64,000 nucleotides of DNA from JAJTCH01 sp040386195 (GTDB lineage Bacteria > Pseudomonadota > Alphaproteobacteria > Rickettsiales > UBA1997): NCBI GenBank assembly GCA_040386195.1, contig JAZKFV010000001.1:1-64000 (forward strand), in the 5' to 3' direction. The notes beneath the pieces are model-generated. The model saw only the letters and a program-made list of their open reading frames with translations. It was not told the DNA's origin and made no database searches. The position numbers were made by a program, and so were the translations under genes. Each line of letters opens with the position of its first letter. Position 1 is the stretch's first letter. Shown here piece by piece: positions 9,731 through 18,476 of this stretch.

Positions 9731-9790
9731 GTCGGGCTAAAGCCCTTCTTTGAGATTGGTTTATATCCGTCGGTTGAAACCGGCGGTAAT
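9731..9790. repeat. Double-hairpin repeat, family 3
   Basis: Two small palindromes about 20 bases apart: GGGCTAAAGCCC (9734-9745) and CCGTCGGTT/AACCGGCGG (9767-9786). The same pair of hairpins recurs in the opposite orientation at 45249-45307. It lies just outside the right end of the insertion sequence. It is noncoding and its function is unknown. Confidence 0.75.
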
Positions 9791-9869
9791 TAAAAAAAAT
9801 AAAATCAAGAAATTTGTCAATTAAGGTTGGCAAATTAAACAAAATTTAATCACCAATTAAATCAAAATT

Positions 9870-10070
9870 ATGACCACAGAAAATCTTAACCCGAATCATG
9901 AATTGGTAATTAAATGTAAAGAAATCACCAATCATTTTGAAAACCAAATTGCTGATTTGATAATTCAAGCGAGACATTTAGCTGCTCAAGATAAAAGCAA
10001 GATAGAAGCTGAGCTGAAAGGAGCGATTCAGAATATTAATTTTATCCTGAACTCACTTTACGCTCTGTAA
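9870..10070 (+). CDS. Small helical hypothetical protein
   Basis: A 66-residue protein predicted by eye to be two helices with heptad-like hydrophobic spacing (IADLIIQARHLAAQ and AIQNINFILNSLYAL). There is no signal peptide and no recognisable family. The ATG is preceded by about 80 bases of AT-rich DNA that could hold a promoter. It converges on addA. It could be genuine, but only length, composition and start context support it. Confidence 0.45.
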   Translation: MTTENLNPNHELVIKCKEITNHFENQIADLIIQARHLAAQDKSKIEAELKGAIQNINFILNSLYAL

Positions 10071-10201
10071 AAAATAGAGAATTAGAGGTTTAAAAATCAA
10101 TAATTCCAAGATGTATTGCATTTGATGTAATTAAGAACACCACCACCAAATCTAGCGGGAAGGCAGTTGGGAATTGCCATATACCAATTGCTGCTTTTAA
10201 A

Positions 10202-13200
10202 TTAAACCCAAATAATTTGTGATTTAATTTTTTTATCTGGATAAAGTTTTTGTAAAGCTTGTTCGTAAAGCTGTAGTTGGCTTTGATGGTGCGGATCGGA
10301 GTCGGAATTTTTTGTGCCGGTTTTAAAATCAATTATCAGCACTTCATTTTTCTCAATAATCAAAAGGTCAATTTTGGCGGAAACGGTTTTGCCATTAATG
10401 GTGGCGATGATGGGCACTTCGGCTTGGCTGTTTGGGTGATTGAATAAATCGTGGTGTTTTGTCAAAACCTCATTGATTTGGTGAATAATTTTGTCAATTT
10501 CTGCGGCAGGTAGATTTTTATCTTGTAAATATTCGCTTAAAAATTTTCTTCTTTCTTCTAAATCATTAATTTTTAAATTCGGCAAAATTTCTAAAATTCG
10601 GTGAATAATTTTGCCCAAATCGGCTTTTGAACTATTGATTTGATTGGTTAAATCAGTTCTGGACGGATATAAAAATTCTTCACTATTTTCAACATCGGGA
10701 AATTGGTTGATAAAATTATAATCGTAATTGGATGGAATAATTGTTGGTGTAGATTTTTTTGATGGAATGTTAATTGGCAAGGCATCGCCGCCAATTAATA
10801 AAGTTTTGCCAACTAAATAATCCTGATATTCTTCGCCTAAAAAATTCTCAACTTCTTTTGCCTGATCAATCATTGCGTTTTTGATCGCATTATACCAACA
10901 ATTCTCCTCTCCAATTTCTTTGCCAAAGCCACAAATATAAAGCTCTTCTTCGGCTCTAGTCATTGCTACATAGAGTTGACGCCAATATTCTTTTTTGGTG
11001 ATTTGGCGGTCAATGGTTTTGATATTTTTAATAATTTGATTGTCGGAATTTTTGCCACTCGACCAAAAAGGTAAGCCACTTTTTTGATCCCAAAAAATTC
11101 TTCTACGGTCATTGCCGAATTGCTTTTGAGCGCTGTGAAAACTGTCTGCCAAAAACACAATTGGCGCTTCCAAACCTTTGGCGGAATGAACAGTGGTAAT
11201 ATAAACCTGGTTTTGATTTTGACCGCTGCTATCAATTTTAATTTCTAAATCGGCAGCCATTAAAAACTGCACAAAATTTTGTAATGAAGTGGCAATATTA
11301 TTGCTTTGATAATCAATGATGGTTTTAAAAAACTGATTGATGATTTCTTCTCCCGCCTTGCCAAATCTAGCCAAAATAGCTTTTTTGCTACCTTTTTCAA
11401 TCAGGCAATAGGAAAAAAATTGTAATACTGAAAATTGCCGCTCAAGATTCTGCTCAATTAAATCTGATAATTTTTGATGAATGATGGGTATTTGATGTTT
11501 TAGAGCTGAAAACAAACTGATTGTTTTGTGCTCGGATTCTTTGCTCAGCGACAATCCAGAATTTTTCAACTCACAAGCCGCCAATAATTCTTCTTCACTA
11601 ACTCCAAATAATGGCGATTTTAGCAAGCACGCCAAATTCAAATCATCTTCGGGAAGCAAAATAAATTGTGCTAAAGCCAATAAATCTTGAACAATAATAT
11701 TTTTGCTAAAGTCAATCCGATCAGCGCTGCTGACTGGAATTTGCTGGGCGCTTAAATGTTTTACCAATAAATTTGCCAAATTACTTTTGCGCTCTTTAAG
11801 CAAAATCATCACATCACCAAACTCGGCAAAGCGGTTTTTGCTTGCCAAAAATTTTCCATCATCAAAAAACTTTTTAATTTTTCGGGCAATAATTTGCGCC
11901 AAAATTTCCTGCGCTTTATATTCTTCGTCAATCGAAAAATCCAAATCCCATTGATATTTTTCCTCTTCCTTAATCGCGCTGTAGCCAGGGGTGGAAGCAA
12001 AGCGGCTTATGATTGGCATTAATTCCACCTTACCAAAATGCTGATTTTTAATTGCGTGATGTTGAATTTTGGTCGCCAAAGTGCTGATTGAATTTGCTAA
12101 TTCTGCTTTAGCAAAAACCAAATCAACTACCTGCAAAATTGCCGGCATTGAACGAAATGAACTATTTAATTCAACATTCAAAAATTGCTGATCAATCATT
12201 GCCAGCCGGTCTTGGTAATAATAAAAAATATTCGCAAAAATATTTGGATCGGCGCCTTGAAAGCTATAGATTGATTGTTTTTCATCGCCAACAATAAAAA
12301 TTGTTCGACTTTGATTTAGCAAGTCGCCGCCAGCAAAAAACTCTTCACTAATTGCTTTAACAATATTCCATTGCCAATGATTAGTGTCTTGCGATTCGTC
12401 AACTAAAATATGTTCATAAATGCCATCCAGCTTATATTTGACCCACTCTCTTTGGGCAGAATTTTCTAAAAGCAAACTGGTTTTGATAATTAAATCACTG
12501 TAATCCAAATAACCATTTTGATTTTTGAGTTGATTATAAATTTCAATAATTTTATCAACCACAATCAACAAAGAAGAGGTTGCAACGGCAATTTTAGTGC
12601 TATTAGATTTTTCTAAAAATTGTAAAATTCTCTCTTGCTCAAAGCGCATAATTTCTTCAGCCTGAGCAATTTGTTTTTGAATTGGCTTGGTGGTTAATTG
12701 CTTGCGCGGCTCATTTTCGCTGGTTAAAAAAACCTTTAAATATTCTTCTAAATTATCTAAATGAGGTTGATTGATAAATTGTTCAATTGCCTTTTTGCTT
12801 TTAATTTCAGTGTTGTGGCACAGTAATAACAAATTGTCTTTTGACCAATTTTTATCGCAAGTAAAATCAATAAAAACAGTTTCTTCATCGGCTTTTAAAT
12901 CAACGTTAAGCTCGCTATAGATTTGGTCAATCACCCCGGCAATATCAAAATATTTTTCTTTTAATTCAGCAAGATTTTGCCTTTTTCTAATAATTTCGGC
13001 GGTAATTTCTAAAAAACTATTTTCATTCAAACGCGAAGAAATTAATTGAATTTTTTTGGCTAAATTCTCGTCCAATAAAGCTTGTTCAAGAAGCTTTTTT
13101 CGTGCCGCAAATAATAGTTCATTTTCTTTTTGAGGATCAATAACAGTAAAGCTTGGCGAGGTTTTAGCTTCAACTGGAAATTTTTTAATAATGCTTTGGC

Positions 13201-13573
13201 AAAAAGAGTGAATGGTGGAAATTTGTAAGCCAGAATTATCGTCCAATAAAGTTGCAAATAATTGGCGAGCGGTTTGAATTTCAAACTGAGAAGGTTTTTT
13301 GGAAGTGAATTTGGCAAGATGTTCTTGCAATTTTTCTTCGCTCCACAGCACCCAATTTTCTAGCTCGGCAAAAATTCGTTTTTGCATTTGAGCTGCCGCA
13401 ACTTTAGTGAAAGTTAGGCAAAGAATTTTAGCTGGCGCAACGCCGCTAAGCAAGAGCCGCAAAACTCGATCAGTTAAAACTTTAGTTTTGCCTGATCCGG
13501 CAGAAGCTGAAACAAAAACTGAGTTAGCGGGATTAGAAGCGGAGTTTTGAAGGTTGGTGGTTTTGATTAGCAC
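10202..13573 (-). CDS. addA: Double-strand break repair helicase-nuclease AddA
   Basis: A 1123-residue UvrD-like helicase fused to a RecB-type nuclease, as in alphaproteobacterial AddA. Motifs in order are Walker A ASAGSGKT (23-30), LTFTKVAAAQM, TIHSFCQ, Walker B ILVDESQD (about 390), VGDEKQSIYSFQGA, TVHSAKGLEAPIVF and LYVAMTRAEE. The C-terminal nuclease has KIIHRILE and the DFKTG metal-binding motif near residue 1075. AddA works with AddB to resect broken DNA ends for RecA loading. No AddB gene lies next to it, where it is commonly found. It starts 35 bases after pilT and probably ends the mnmG-TPR-pilT-addA transcript. Confidence 0.95.
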   Translation of the reverse strand: MLIKTTNLQNSASNPANSVFVSASAGSGKTKVLTDRVLRLLLSGVAPAKILCLTFTKVAAAQMQKRIFAELENWVLWSEEKLQEHLAKFTSKKPSQFEIQTARQLFATLLDDNSGLQISTIHSFCQSIIKKFPVEAKTSPSFTVIDPQKENELLFAARKKLLEQALLDENLAKKIQLISSRLNENSFLEITAEIIRKRQNLAELKEKYFDIAGVIDQIYSELNVDLKADEETVFIDFTCDKNWSKDNLLLLCHNTEIKSKKAIEQFINQPHLDNLEEYLKVFLTSENEPRKQLTTKPIQKQIAQAEEIMRFEQERILQFLEKSNSTKIAVATSSLLIVVDKIIEIYNQLKNQNGYLDYSDLIIKTSLLLENSAQREWVKYKLDGIYEHILVDESQDTNHWQWNIVKAISEEFFAGGDLLNQSRTIFIVGDEKQSIYSFQGADPNIFANIFYYYQDRLAMIDQQFLNVELNSSFRSMPAILQVVDLVFAKAELANSISTLATKIQHHAIKNQHFGKVELMPIISRFASTPGYSAIKEEEKYQWDLDFSIDEEYKAQEILAQIIARKIKKFFDDGKFLASKNRFAEFGDVMILLKERKSNLANLLVKHLSAQQIPVSSADRIDFSKNIIVQDLLALAQFILLPEDDLNLACLLKSPLFGVSEEELLAACELKNSGLSLSKESEHKTISLFSALKHQIPIIHQKLSDLIEQNLERQFSVLQFFSYCLIEKGSKKAILARFGKAGEEIINQFFKTIIDYQSNNIATSLQNFVQFLMAADLEIKIDSSGQNQNQVYITTVHSAKGLEAPIVFLADSFHSAQKQFGNDRRRIFWDQKSGLPFWSSGKNSDNQIIKNIKTIDRQITKKEYWRQLYVAMTRAEEELYICGFGKEIGEENCWYNAIKNAMIDQAKEVENFLGEEYQDYLVGKTLLIGGDALPINIPSKKSTPTIIPSNYDYNFINQFPDVENSEEFLYPSRTDLTNQINSSKADLGKIIHRILEILPNLKINDLEERRKFLSEYLQDKNLPAAEIDKIIHQINEVLTKHHDLFNHPNSQAEVPIIATINGKTVSAKIDLLIIEKNEVLIIDFKTGTKNSDSDPHHQSQLQLYEQALQKLYPDKKIKSQIIWV

Positions 13574-13608
13574 AATTTATACCCAAACAAGTTGCAAGTT
13601 GTGAGGTC

Positions 13609-14652
13609 TTACTCGCTTGATATTAACAGACTTTCGGCGGTTTCTTTGCTGATTATTTTACGGTTGAAAAGATCTAAAATTGAATCTTTAGCAGTGACCA
13701 TTCCTTGTTTTTTACCAATTTCAATCATTGAATTGATTTGGGGAATTTTATCTTCTCTAATCAGATTTCTAATTGAGTTATTGGCAATCATAACTTCATA
13801 AATTGCTGATCTGCCACCACCTTCTTTTTTTGCTAATCTTTGTGAAATTACCGCTTTTAATGATGAGGAAACCATTGAGCGAACTAAGTCTTTATCCGAA
13901 GAAGGAAAAACATCGATAATGCGATTAATACTTTGCGCTGCAGAGTTGGTGTGTAATGTCGCCATTACTAAATGACCGGTTTCAGCGGCGGTGAGGGCTA
14001 AACGAATTGTTTCTAAATCGCGCATTTCACCAACCATAATCACATTTGGATCTTCTCTTAAAGCCGATCTTAAAGCATTTGGAAATGAATTAGTGTTAAA
14101 GCCAACTTCTCTTTGATTAATCAGTGAAAGATTGCTTTTGTAAGTAAATTCTACCGGATCTTCAATGGTGATAATGTGGCGTTTATAATTATCGTTAATA
14201 TGATTGATCATTGCTGCCAAAGTAGTTGATTTGCCGCTGCCAGTTGGGCCAACTACCAAAACTAATCCTTGATTGAGTTTGCATAAATCACTCAAAACTG
14301 CCGGAGCAGAAATTTCTAATAAGGTGATTGATTCAGAAGGAATTTCTCTAAAAACCGCCGCTGGTCCGTTAATAGTTGTGAAGACATTGACACGGAAACG
14401 ATTAGTGAGCCTGGTTTTAATTGAAAAATCTAACTCCAATTTTTCCCGATAATTGCTTCTTTGCGATTCGGTCATTACTGAGTCGAGCATTTCAAACAAT
14501 TCTACACTCTCAAGAATTTTAGTATCAGGAATTTGAAAAAGTTCACCATCAATTCGAACGATTGGATAATTGCCGGAAGAAAGATGAAGATCAGAGGCTT
14601 TATGAGCGGTAACATATTCTATAAAACTATCTAAAGTGGAATTATTCTGCAT
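13609..14652 (-). CDS. pilT: PilT-type retraction ATPase
   Basis: A 347-residue secretion-type ATPase. An N-terminal domain with KASDLHLSSG and VRIDGEL precedes Walker A GPTGSGKS (135-142), the Asp box, Walker B NVIMVGEMRD (about 203-212) and the His box ATLHTNSAAQSINRIIDVFP. This set and the length match PilT, which depolymerises type IV pili for twitching and DNA uptake. No pilin or other pilus gene is present in the window, so whether it serves a pilus here cannot be told. It begins three bases after the TPR gene's stop, implying one operon. Confidence 0.9.
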   Translation of the reverse strand: MQNNSTLDSFIEYVTAHKASDLHLSSGNYPIVRIDGELFQIPDTKILESVELFEMLDSVMTESQRSNYREKLELDFSIKTRLTNRFRVNVFTTINGPAAVFREIPSESITLLEISAPAVLSDLCKLNQGLVLVVGPTGSGKSTTLAAMINHINDNYKRHIITIEDPVEFTYKSNLSLINQREVGFNTNSFPNALRSALREDPNVIMVGEMRDLETIRLALTAAETGHLVMATLHTNSAAQSINRIIDVFPSSDKDLVRSMVSSSLKAVISQRLAKKEGGGRSAIYEVMIANNSIRNLIREDKIPQINSMIEIGKKQGMVTAKDSILDLFNRKIISKETAESLLISSE

Positions 14653-14655
14653 TGG

Positions 14656-15564
14656 CTATATTTTGTTTTTAATAAATTCAACTCTTTGTCGAACTTGGGC
14701 AATGGGTATGGAATCTTCAAGATTATCGGCTACGACATAGTTTTTGATGACATTTTGATAATATTGTAAAGCGTTCTGATAATCGGCAATTTTATCAAAA
14801 ATGATTGCCAGATTAAATTGATATTTCACTTCTTTTGGATCGATATTAATCGCTCTTTTGAGAAGCAAAATTGCTTGATCAGGTTTATTAATTTTATCGT
14901 AAGCCATCGCTGCTCCAGCAAGAATATAGGCTGATTGTGGATTTTGAGTAGAAAGTTTTTCTAATAAATAAACCGCATCATTTGGCGATTCTTCAACAAT
15001 CACCTCAATTAAATTACCAATCAATTCATTTTTAGTTTGCTCATCATCCCATTCATATTTGAGCAATTGATAATAAAGAGTTTTGGCTTGTTTATATTGA
15101 CCCAATTTATGATAACAAGCAGCTAAGGCAAATGATGCGTGATGGTTTTTAGGATCGGATTTTAAGATTTGTTTATAAAGCTCAACGGCCACCTCATATT
15201 GACCAGCAATTGCGGCGTTATATGCCAATTTTTCTTTTTGTTCAAGCTGCTGATTAGCTTTTGAAGATGGTTCGTTGATTAGAATATCAATTTGTGGTTT
15301 GCGAAATTTGTCTGAACGGTCAATTACCAAAGCAGATTTTCTCTCCACGCTTTTTTTACGAGCTGAATCTTTATCAGAAAATAGCAAGGTTTTTTGAATT
15401 TGATCCACCGCTTCGGAAGTGGAAACGGTTTGGATTGATGAATCGCTGATTGAATCTGTGGTTGTTTTTGGAGCTGTTTGGGCTAATAAAACATTTGGTG
15501 CGGCACAAATAAAAGCCGACAAAGTGATAATAATTTTAGGGTTATATGAGCTAATTTTGATCAC
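14656..15564 (-). CDS. Exported TPR-repeat protein
   Basis: A 302-residue protein with a likely signal sequence (hydrophobic stretch at about residues 11-28, ending near VLLAQ) and at least four tetratricopeptide repeats from about residue 110 to 290, e.g. HHASFALAACYHKLGQYKQA and YQFNLAIIFDKIADYQNALQ. TPR proteins act as scaffolds. Its 5' end overlaps the 3' end of mnmG by 14 bases and its 3' end almost touches pilT. A role in envelope or pilus assembly is a guess from that neighbour. The family is clear; the specific function is unknown. Confidence 0.8.
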   Translation of the reverse strand: MIKISSYNPKIIITLSAFICAAPNVLLAQTAPKTTTDSISDSSIQTVSTSEAVDQIQKTLLFSDKDSARKKSVERKSALVIDRSDKFRKPQIDILINEPSSKANQQLEQKEKLAYNAAIAGQYEVAVELYKQILKSDPKNHHASFALAACYHKLGQYKQAKTLYYQLLKYEWDDEQTKNELIGNLIEVIVEESPNDAVYLLEKLSTQNPQSAYILAGAAMAYDKINKPDQAILLLKRAINIDPKEVKYQFNLAIIFDKIADYQNALQYYQNVIKNYVVADNLEDSIPIAQVRQRVEFIKNKI

Positions 15565-17521
15565 TTTTTTTATGTTTTATGTAAATGATTATTGCCATAA
15601 TTGAAGCGGGAGTTATGCCCGGAATTCTGGTGGCGCCGCCAATAGTTTTTGGCTTCATTTTAGTCAACTTTTCTCTCACTTCATTTGAGAGGCTTTTAAT
15701 GTTATTGTAATCAATGAAATCAGGGATCTTCAGCTCTTCATCTTTCTTGAAAATTTCGATATCCCGCTCTTGTCTTTTTAGGTAAGAATTATAGATCGCA
15801 GCGATAGTAATTTGCTTTTTATTTTTTGCATCAATTTCTTTTAACTGCGACCAAATATTTTCCAGTTTTTCAAAGCTAATTTCCGGAAAACCAAGCAACT
15901 CAAAGGCGTTTCGTTTTACACCATCTTGCTTGATGTTAATTCCTAAATCCAAAAGTTTTTTGGGAGTGATAATTAATTCCTGCAAAATTTTTGTATCATT
16001 TTGCAACGAGATTTTTTTGCTCAAAAATTCTTCAGCTCGCTTTTTATCAACGCAGCCAATGGCAATTCCCAATTCCGTTAAACGCAAATCGGCGTTATCA
16101 GCGCGCAAATGCAAACGATATTCGGCGCGCGAGGTGAACATTCGATAAGGTTCGTTAGTTCCAAGCGTAATTAAATCGTCGATCATCACGCCAATATAGC
16201 TGGTGGAGCGATCCAAAATAAATTCTTCAGCGCTGTTTTTAGCTTTTAAAGCCGCATTAATTCCAGCAATAATTCCTTGTCCGCCAGCTTCTTCATAGCC
16301 GGTTGTGCCGTTGATTTGTCCGGCAAAAAATAGATGTTTAACTTTTTTAGTTTCAAGTGTTGGATATAATTCTTTGGCATCAACAAAATCATATTCAATC
16401 GCATATCCAGGTTGCAGCATTTCAACATTTTCTAAACCTTTAATGGTTTTTAAAAATTGCAGTTGAATTTCAGCGGGAAGGGAAGTGGAAATGCCATTTG
16501 GATAAATAACATCAGTATCCAAACCTTCTGGCTCTAAGAAAATTTGATGACGTTCTTTGTCTTTAAAGCGATGAATTTTATCTTCAATTGAGGGGCAATA
16601 ACGCGGGCCAACGCCAACAATATGTCCGCCATACATTGCCGATTTATCTAAATTGTCTTGGATAATTTTATGAGTTGTAGAGCTGGTGTAAGTGATAAAA
16701 CAATGAATTTGTGGAATTTTTATTTCATCGTTTAAATATGAAAATGGCTGCGGTGGCTTATCTCCCGGTTGAGCTTCAAGCTCGGAATAGTCAATAGATT
16801 TACTACTAATTCGCGGCGGCGTGCCGGTTTTTAATCTGCCTAAATTAAAGTTGTATTTTTTCAAAGTTGCCGAAAGACCGATAGATGGCTGCTCACCAAC
16901 TCTTCCAGCGGGAATTTTTTTATCCCCAATGTGAATCATTCCCGATAAGAATGTTCCTGTAGTCAGAACAACTGAATTGGTTTGAATTATCTTAGTATTG
17001 TTTTTAGTGCTGTCATCCTGAGCGCAGCGAAGGATCTCATGAGACGCATTCGGTCTAGGTTCGCGGCTCGTTTCAAGAGATCCTTCGCTGCGCTCAGGAT
17101 GACAATTAATTACCACACCGCAAACTTGATTATTTTCAATCACCAAATCTTCAACCGAAGCATATAAAACCTCTAAATTTTCTTGAGCCTCAATGATTGA
17201 TTTAACCGCTTGGCGATATAATTTACGATCTGCTTGTGCGCGTGGTGAGTGAACCGCTGCGCCTTTGCTGGCGTTTAAAATGCGAAAATGAATTCCGGCT
17301 CTATCAATTGCCTGACCCATAATTCCATCCAACGCATCAATCTCGCGCACGATAGTGCCTTTGGCAACTCCACCAATTGCAGGGTTGCAGGACATTTCTC
17401 CTAAATTTTCTTCTTTCAAAGTAATCAGCAAAGTGGCAACTCCCATTCGCGCCGACGCACAAGCCGCCTCGCAACCAGAATGCCCCCCGCCAATTACTAT
17501 TACTGAATATTTTTTGTTCAT
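15551..17521 (-). CDS. mnmG: tRNA uridine-5-carboxymethylaminomethyl modification enzyme MnmG, with palindrome insert
   Basis: MnmG (GidA) works with MnmE to modify U34 of several tRNAs, using FAD and methylenetetrahydrofolate. The product shows the N-terminal GGGHSGCEAA FAD motif, EMSCNPAIGG, and the C-terminal MKPKTIGGATRIPGITPAS tail. The ATG at 17521 is preferred over a TTG two codons upstream. At about residues 140-173 an in-frame segment containing CHPERSEGSLE and ILRCAQDD replaces the usual short loop before the SVVLTTGTFLSGMIHIG core motif. It is encoded by a perfect 28-base inverted repeat, described separately. The enzyme is therefore about 30 residues longer than normal but appears otherwise intact. 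It heads the mnmG-TPR-pilT-addA group. Confidence 0.96.
   Translation of the reverse strand: MNKKYSVIVIGGGHSGCEAACASARMGVATLLITLKEENLGEMSCNPAIGGVAKGTIVREIDALDGIMGQAIDRAGIHFRILNASKGAAVHSPRAQADRKLYRQAVKSIIEAQENLEVLYASVEDLVIENNQVCGVVINCHPERSEGSLETSREPRPNASHEILRCAQDDSTKNNTKIIQTNSVVLTTGTFLSGMIHIGDKKIPAGRVGEQPSIGLSATLKKYNFNLGRLKTGTPPRISSKSIDYSELEAQPGDKPPQPFSYLNDEIKIPQIHCFITYTSSTTHKIIQDNLDKSAMYGGHIVGVGPRYCPSIEDKIHRFKDKERHQIFLEPEGLDTDVIYPNGISTSLPAEIQLQFLKTIKGLENVEMLQPGYAIEYDFVDAKELYPTLETKKVKHLFFAGQINGTTGYEEAGGQGIIAGINAALKAKNSAEEFILDRSTSYIGVMIDDLITLGTNEPYRMFTSRAEYRLHLRADNADLRLTELGIAIGCVDKKRAEEFLSKKISLQNDTKILQELIITPKKLLDLGINIKQDGVKRNAFELLGFPEISFEKLENIWSQLKEIDAKNKKQITIAAIYNSYLKRQERDIEIFKKDEELKIPDFIDYNNIKSLSNEVREKLTKMKPKTIGGATRIPGITPASIMAIIIYIKHKKSDQN
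17011..17104. repeat. GC-rich palindromic repeat, family 2, inside mnmG
   Basis: A perfect inverted repeat with 28-base arms (17011-17038 and 17077-17104; each arm contains TCCTGAGCGCAGCGAAGGAT or its complement) around a 38-base loop. It is read through in frame by mnmG on the minus strand and adds about 31 residues. A partly degraded intergenic copy lies at 45139-45231. Its base composition differs sharply from mnmG. It resembles the idea of rickettsial palindromic elements, which also insert in frame into genes, but the sequence belongs to a different, widespread repeat type. Confidence 0.92.
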
Positions 17522-17569
17522 AAACAATAATTAATCAAACTATAAAAAACCAACTCATCATATTCAGCG

Positions 17570-17600
17570 ACTTACAACTTACAACTTACGACTTACGACT
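17570..17600. repeat. 7-base tandem repeat
   Basis: Four consecutive heptamers, ACTTACA, ACTTACA, ACTTACG and ACTTACG, then ACT, lie in the divergent gap between mnmG and the small gene at 17684. No role is evident; variation in copy number would be expected of such a tract. Confidence 0.8.
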
Positions 17601-17683
17601 AATTTTAAAATCAAACTTTCAATTTACAAATTAGTTTTTAACCATTACCCTGCTCGCCTCTTTAACAACGCCCTAATTTCACA

Positions 17684-17884
17684 ATGAAATCAATTAGAAT
17701 ATTTATCAAATATCTACGAAAGTTCTTAGCTGGATTTGTATCAATTACTCCTTTTGTAAAGATCAATTCTAACGAGTATCCTTTTGGTCAAGCAGACCGT
17801 TCGATGATTAATGATTGGGCTGTGGTTGGTGAAGATTTAAATTTAGCAATTAATAAAACTAACAAAAATAATGAAAGAAAATAA
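17684..17884 (+). CDS. Small hypothetical protein upstream of DUF2335 gene
   Basis: A 66-residue product with a basic, hydrophobic N-terminal half (about residues 5-25: RIFIKYLRKFLAGFVSITPF) that could be amphipathic or a weak membrane segment, and a polar C-terminus. It overlaps the start of the following DUF2335 gene by 14 bases, which suggests translational coupling. No family recognised. It may be genuine because the overlap geometry is typical of operons here. Confidence 0.45.
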   Translation: MKSIRIFIKYLRKFLAGFVSITPFVKINSNEYPFGQADRSMINDWAVVGEDLNLAINKTNKNNERK

Positions 17885-18374
17885 CAACAGAAGACCAGCA
17901 GCAAATCGTAATGCTCGTCCAAACAACAACAATAATAATAGAAACAGAACTCCGCAAAATATTTTGCCACCATCAAGAGTTTTGGAAAGCTACGAAGAAA
18001 TTGCTCCTGGATCAGTTGCTAAGTTGATGGAATTGACTAAAAGAGAGCAAGATCATCGTCATTCTTGGCAAGATAAATATTTAAAATTGTATAATTTTAA
18101 TTATAAAGCGGGATTGCTTTTTGGTTTTATTTACAACATTGCATTGCTGGCGGTGATCTATGATTTAATCAATCAACACAAAGAATCTCTAGCTCTAAAA
18201 CTTTTTGTGGTTAACGCCGCTTTGATTGCTTTTGCAATTATTGTAACTGTAGTGGAGAGAAAAGTTACCACTAGAAAACCACCAAGAAGAATTAATTCTA
18301 ATCAAAACCACAATCCCAATCACAACAAAGATCGTCAAGCTCCAAGATCAAACTCGAAGCCAATTACAAAATAA
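17871..18374 (+). CDS. DUF2335 membrane protein
   Basis: A 167-residue protein matching the DUF2335 family. Its core motif ILPPSRVLESYEEIAPGSVA is followed by an EQDHRHSWQ segment, then two membrane helices (about residues 81-101, GLLFGFIYNIALLAVIYDLI, and 110-130). Both ends are low-complexity and rich in Asn, Arg and Pro, with a run of Asn near residue 19. DUF2335 proteins are small predicted inner-membrane proteins found in many bacteria and often near mobile DNA; their function is unknown. It is followed by repeats and the isc cluster. Confidence 0.8.
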   Translation: MKENNNRRPAANRNARPNNNNNNRNRTPQNILPPSRVLESYEEIAPGSVAKLMELTKREQDHRHSWQDKYLKLYNFNYKAGLLFGFIYNIALLAVIYDLINQHKESLALKLFVVNAALIAFAIIVTVVERKVTTRKPPRRINSNQNHNPNHNKDRQAPRSNSKPITK

Positions 18375-18436
18375 TTGACTAGTTGACTAGTTCAGTGAAA
18401 AACGAGAATATAGCTAATGACAAAAATCATTAGCTA
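18375..18436. promoter_or_regulatory. Candidate control region of the isc cluster
   Basis: Upstream of the first desulfurase gene lie a direct repeat, TTGACTAG twice in tandem (18375-18390), and a perfect 10-base inverted repeat, TAGCTAATGA/TCATTAGCTA with a 6-base loop (18411-18436). The first could hold a -35 element. The second has no following T-run, so it reads better as an operator or leader hairpin than as a terminator. It does not match the IscR consensus well. No iscR gene is adjacent. Confidence 0.45.
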
Positions 18437-18476
18437 ATTCTATCTCCTGTATTAACAAAAATTCTCCAATCGTATT

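Noticed and set aside
10090..10332. Small open frame at the addA 3' end
   Set aside because: It overlaps addA on the same strand in another frame and shows no family features.
16982..17167. Small plus-strand frame across the mnmG palindrome (VILSAAKDL, FAALRMT)
   Set aside because: These peptides are commonly called from this repeat family in many genomes and reflect translation of the repeat, not a gene.
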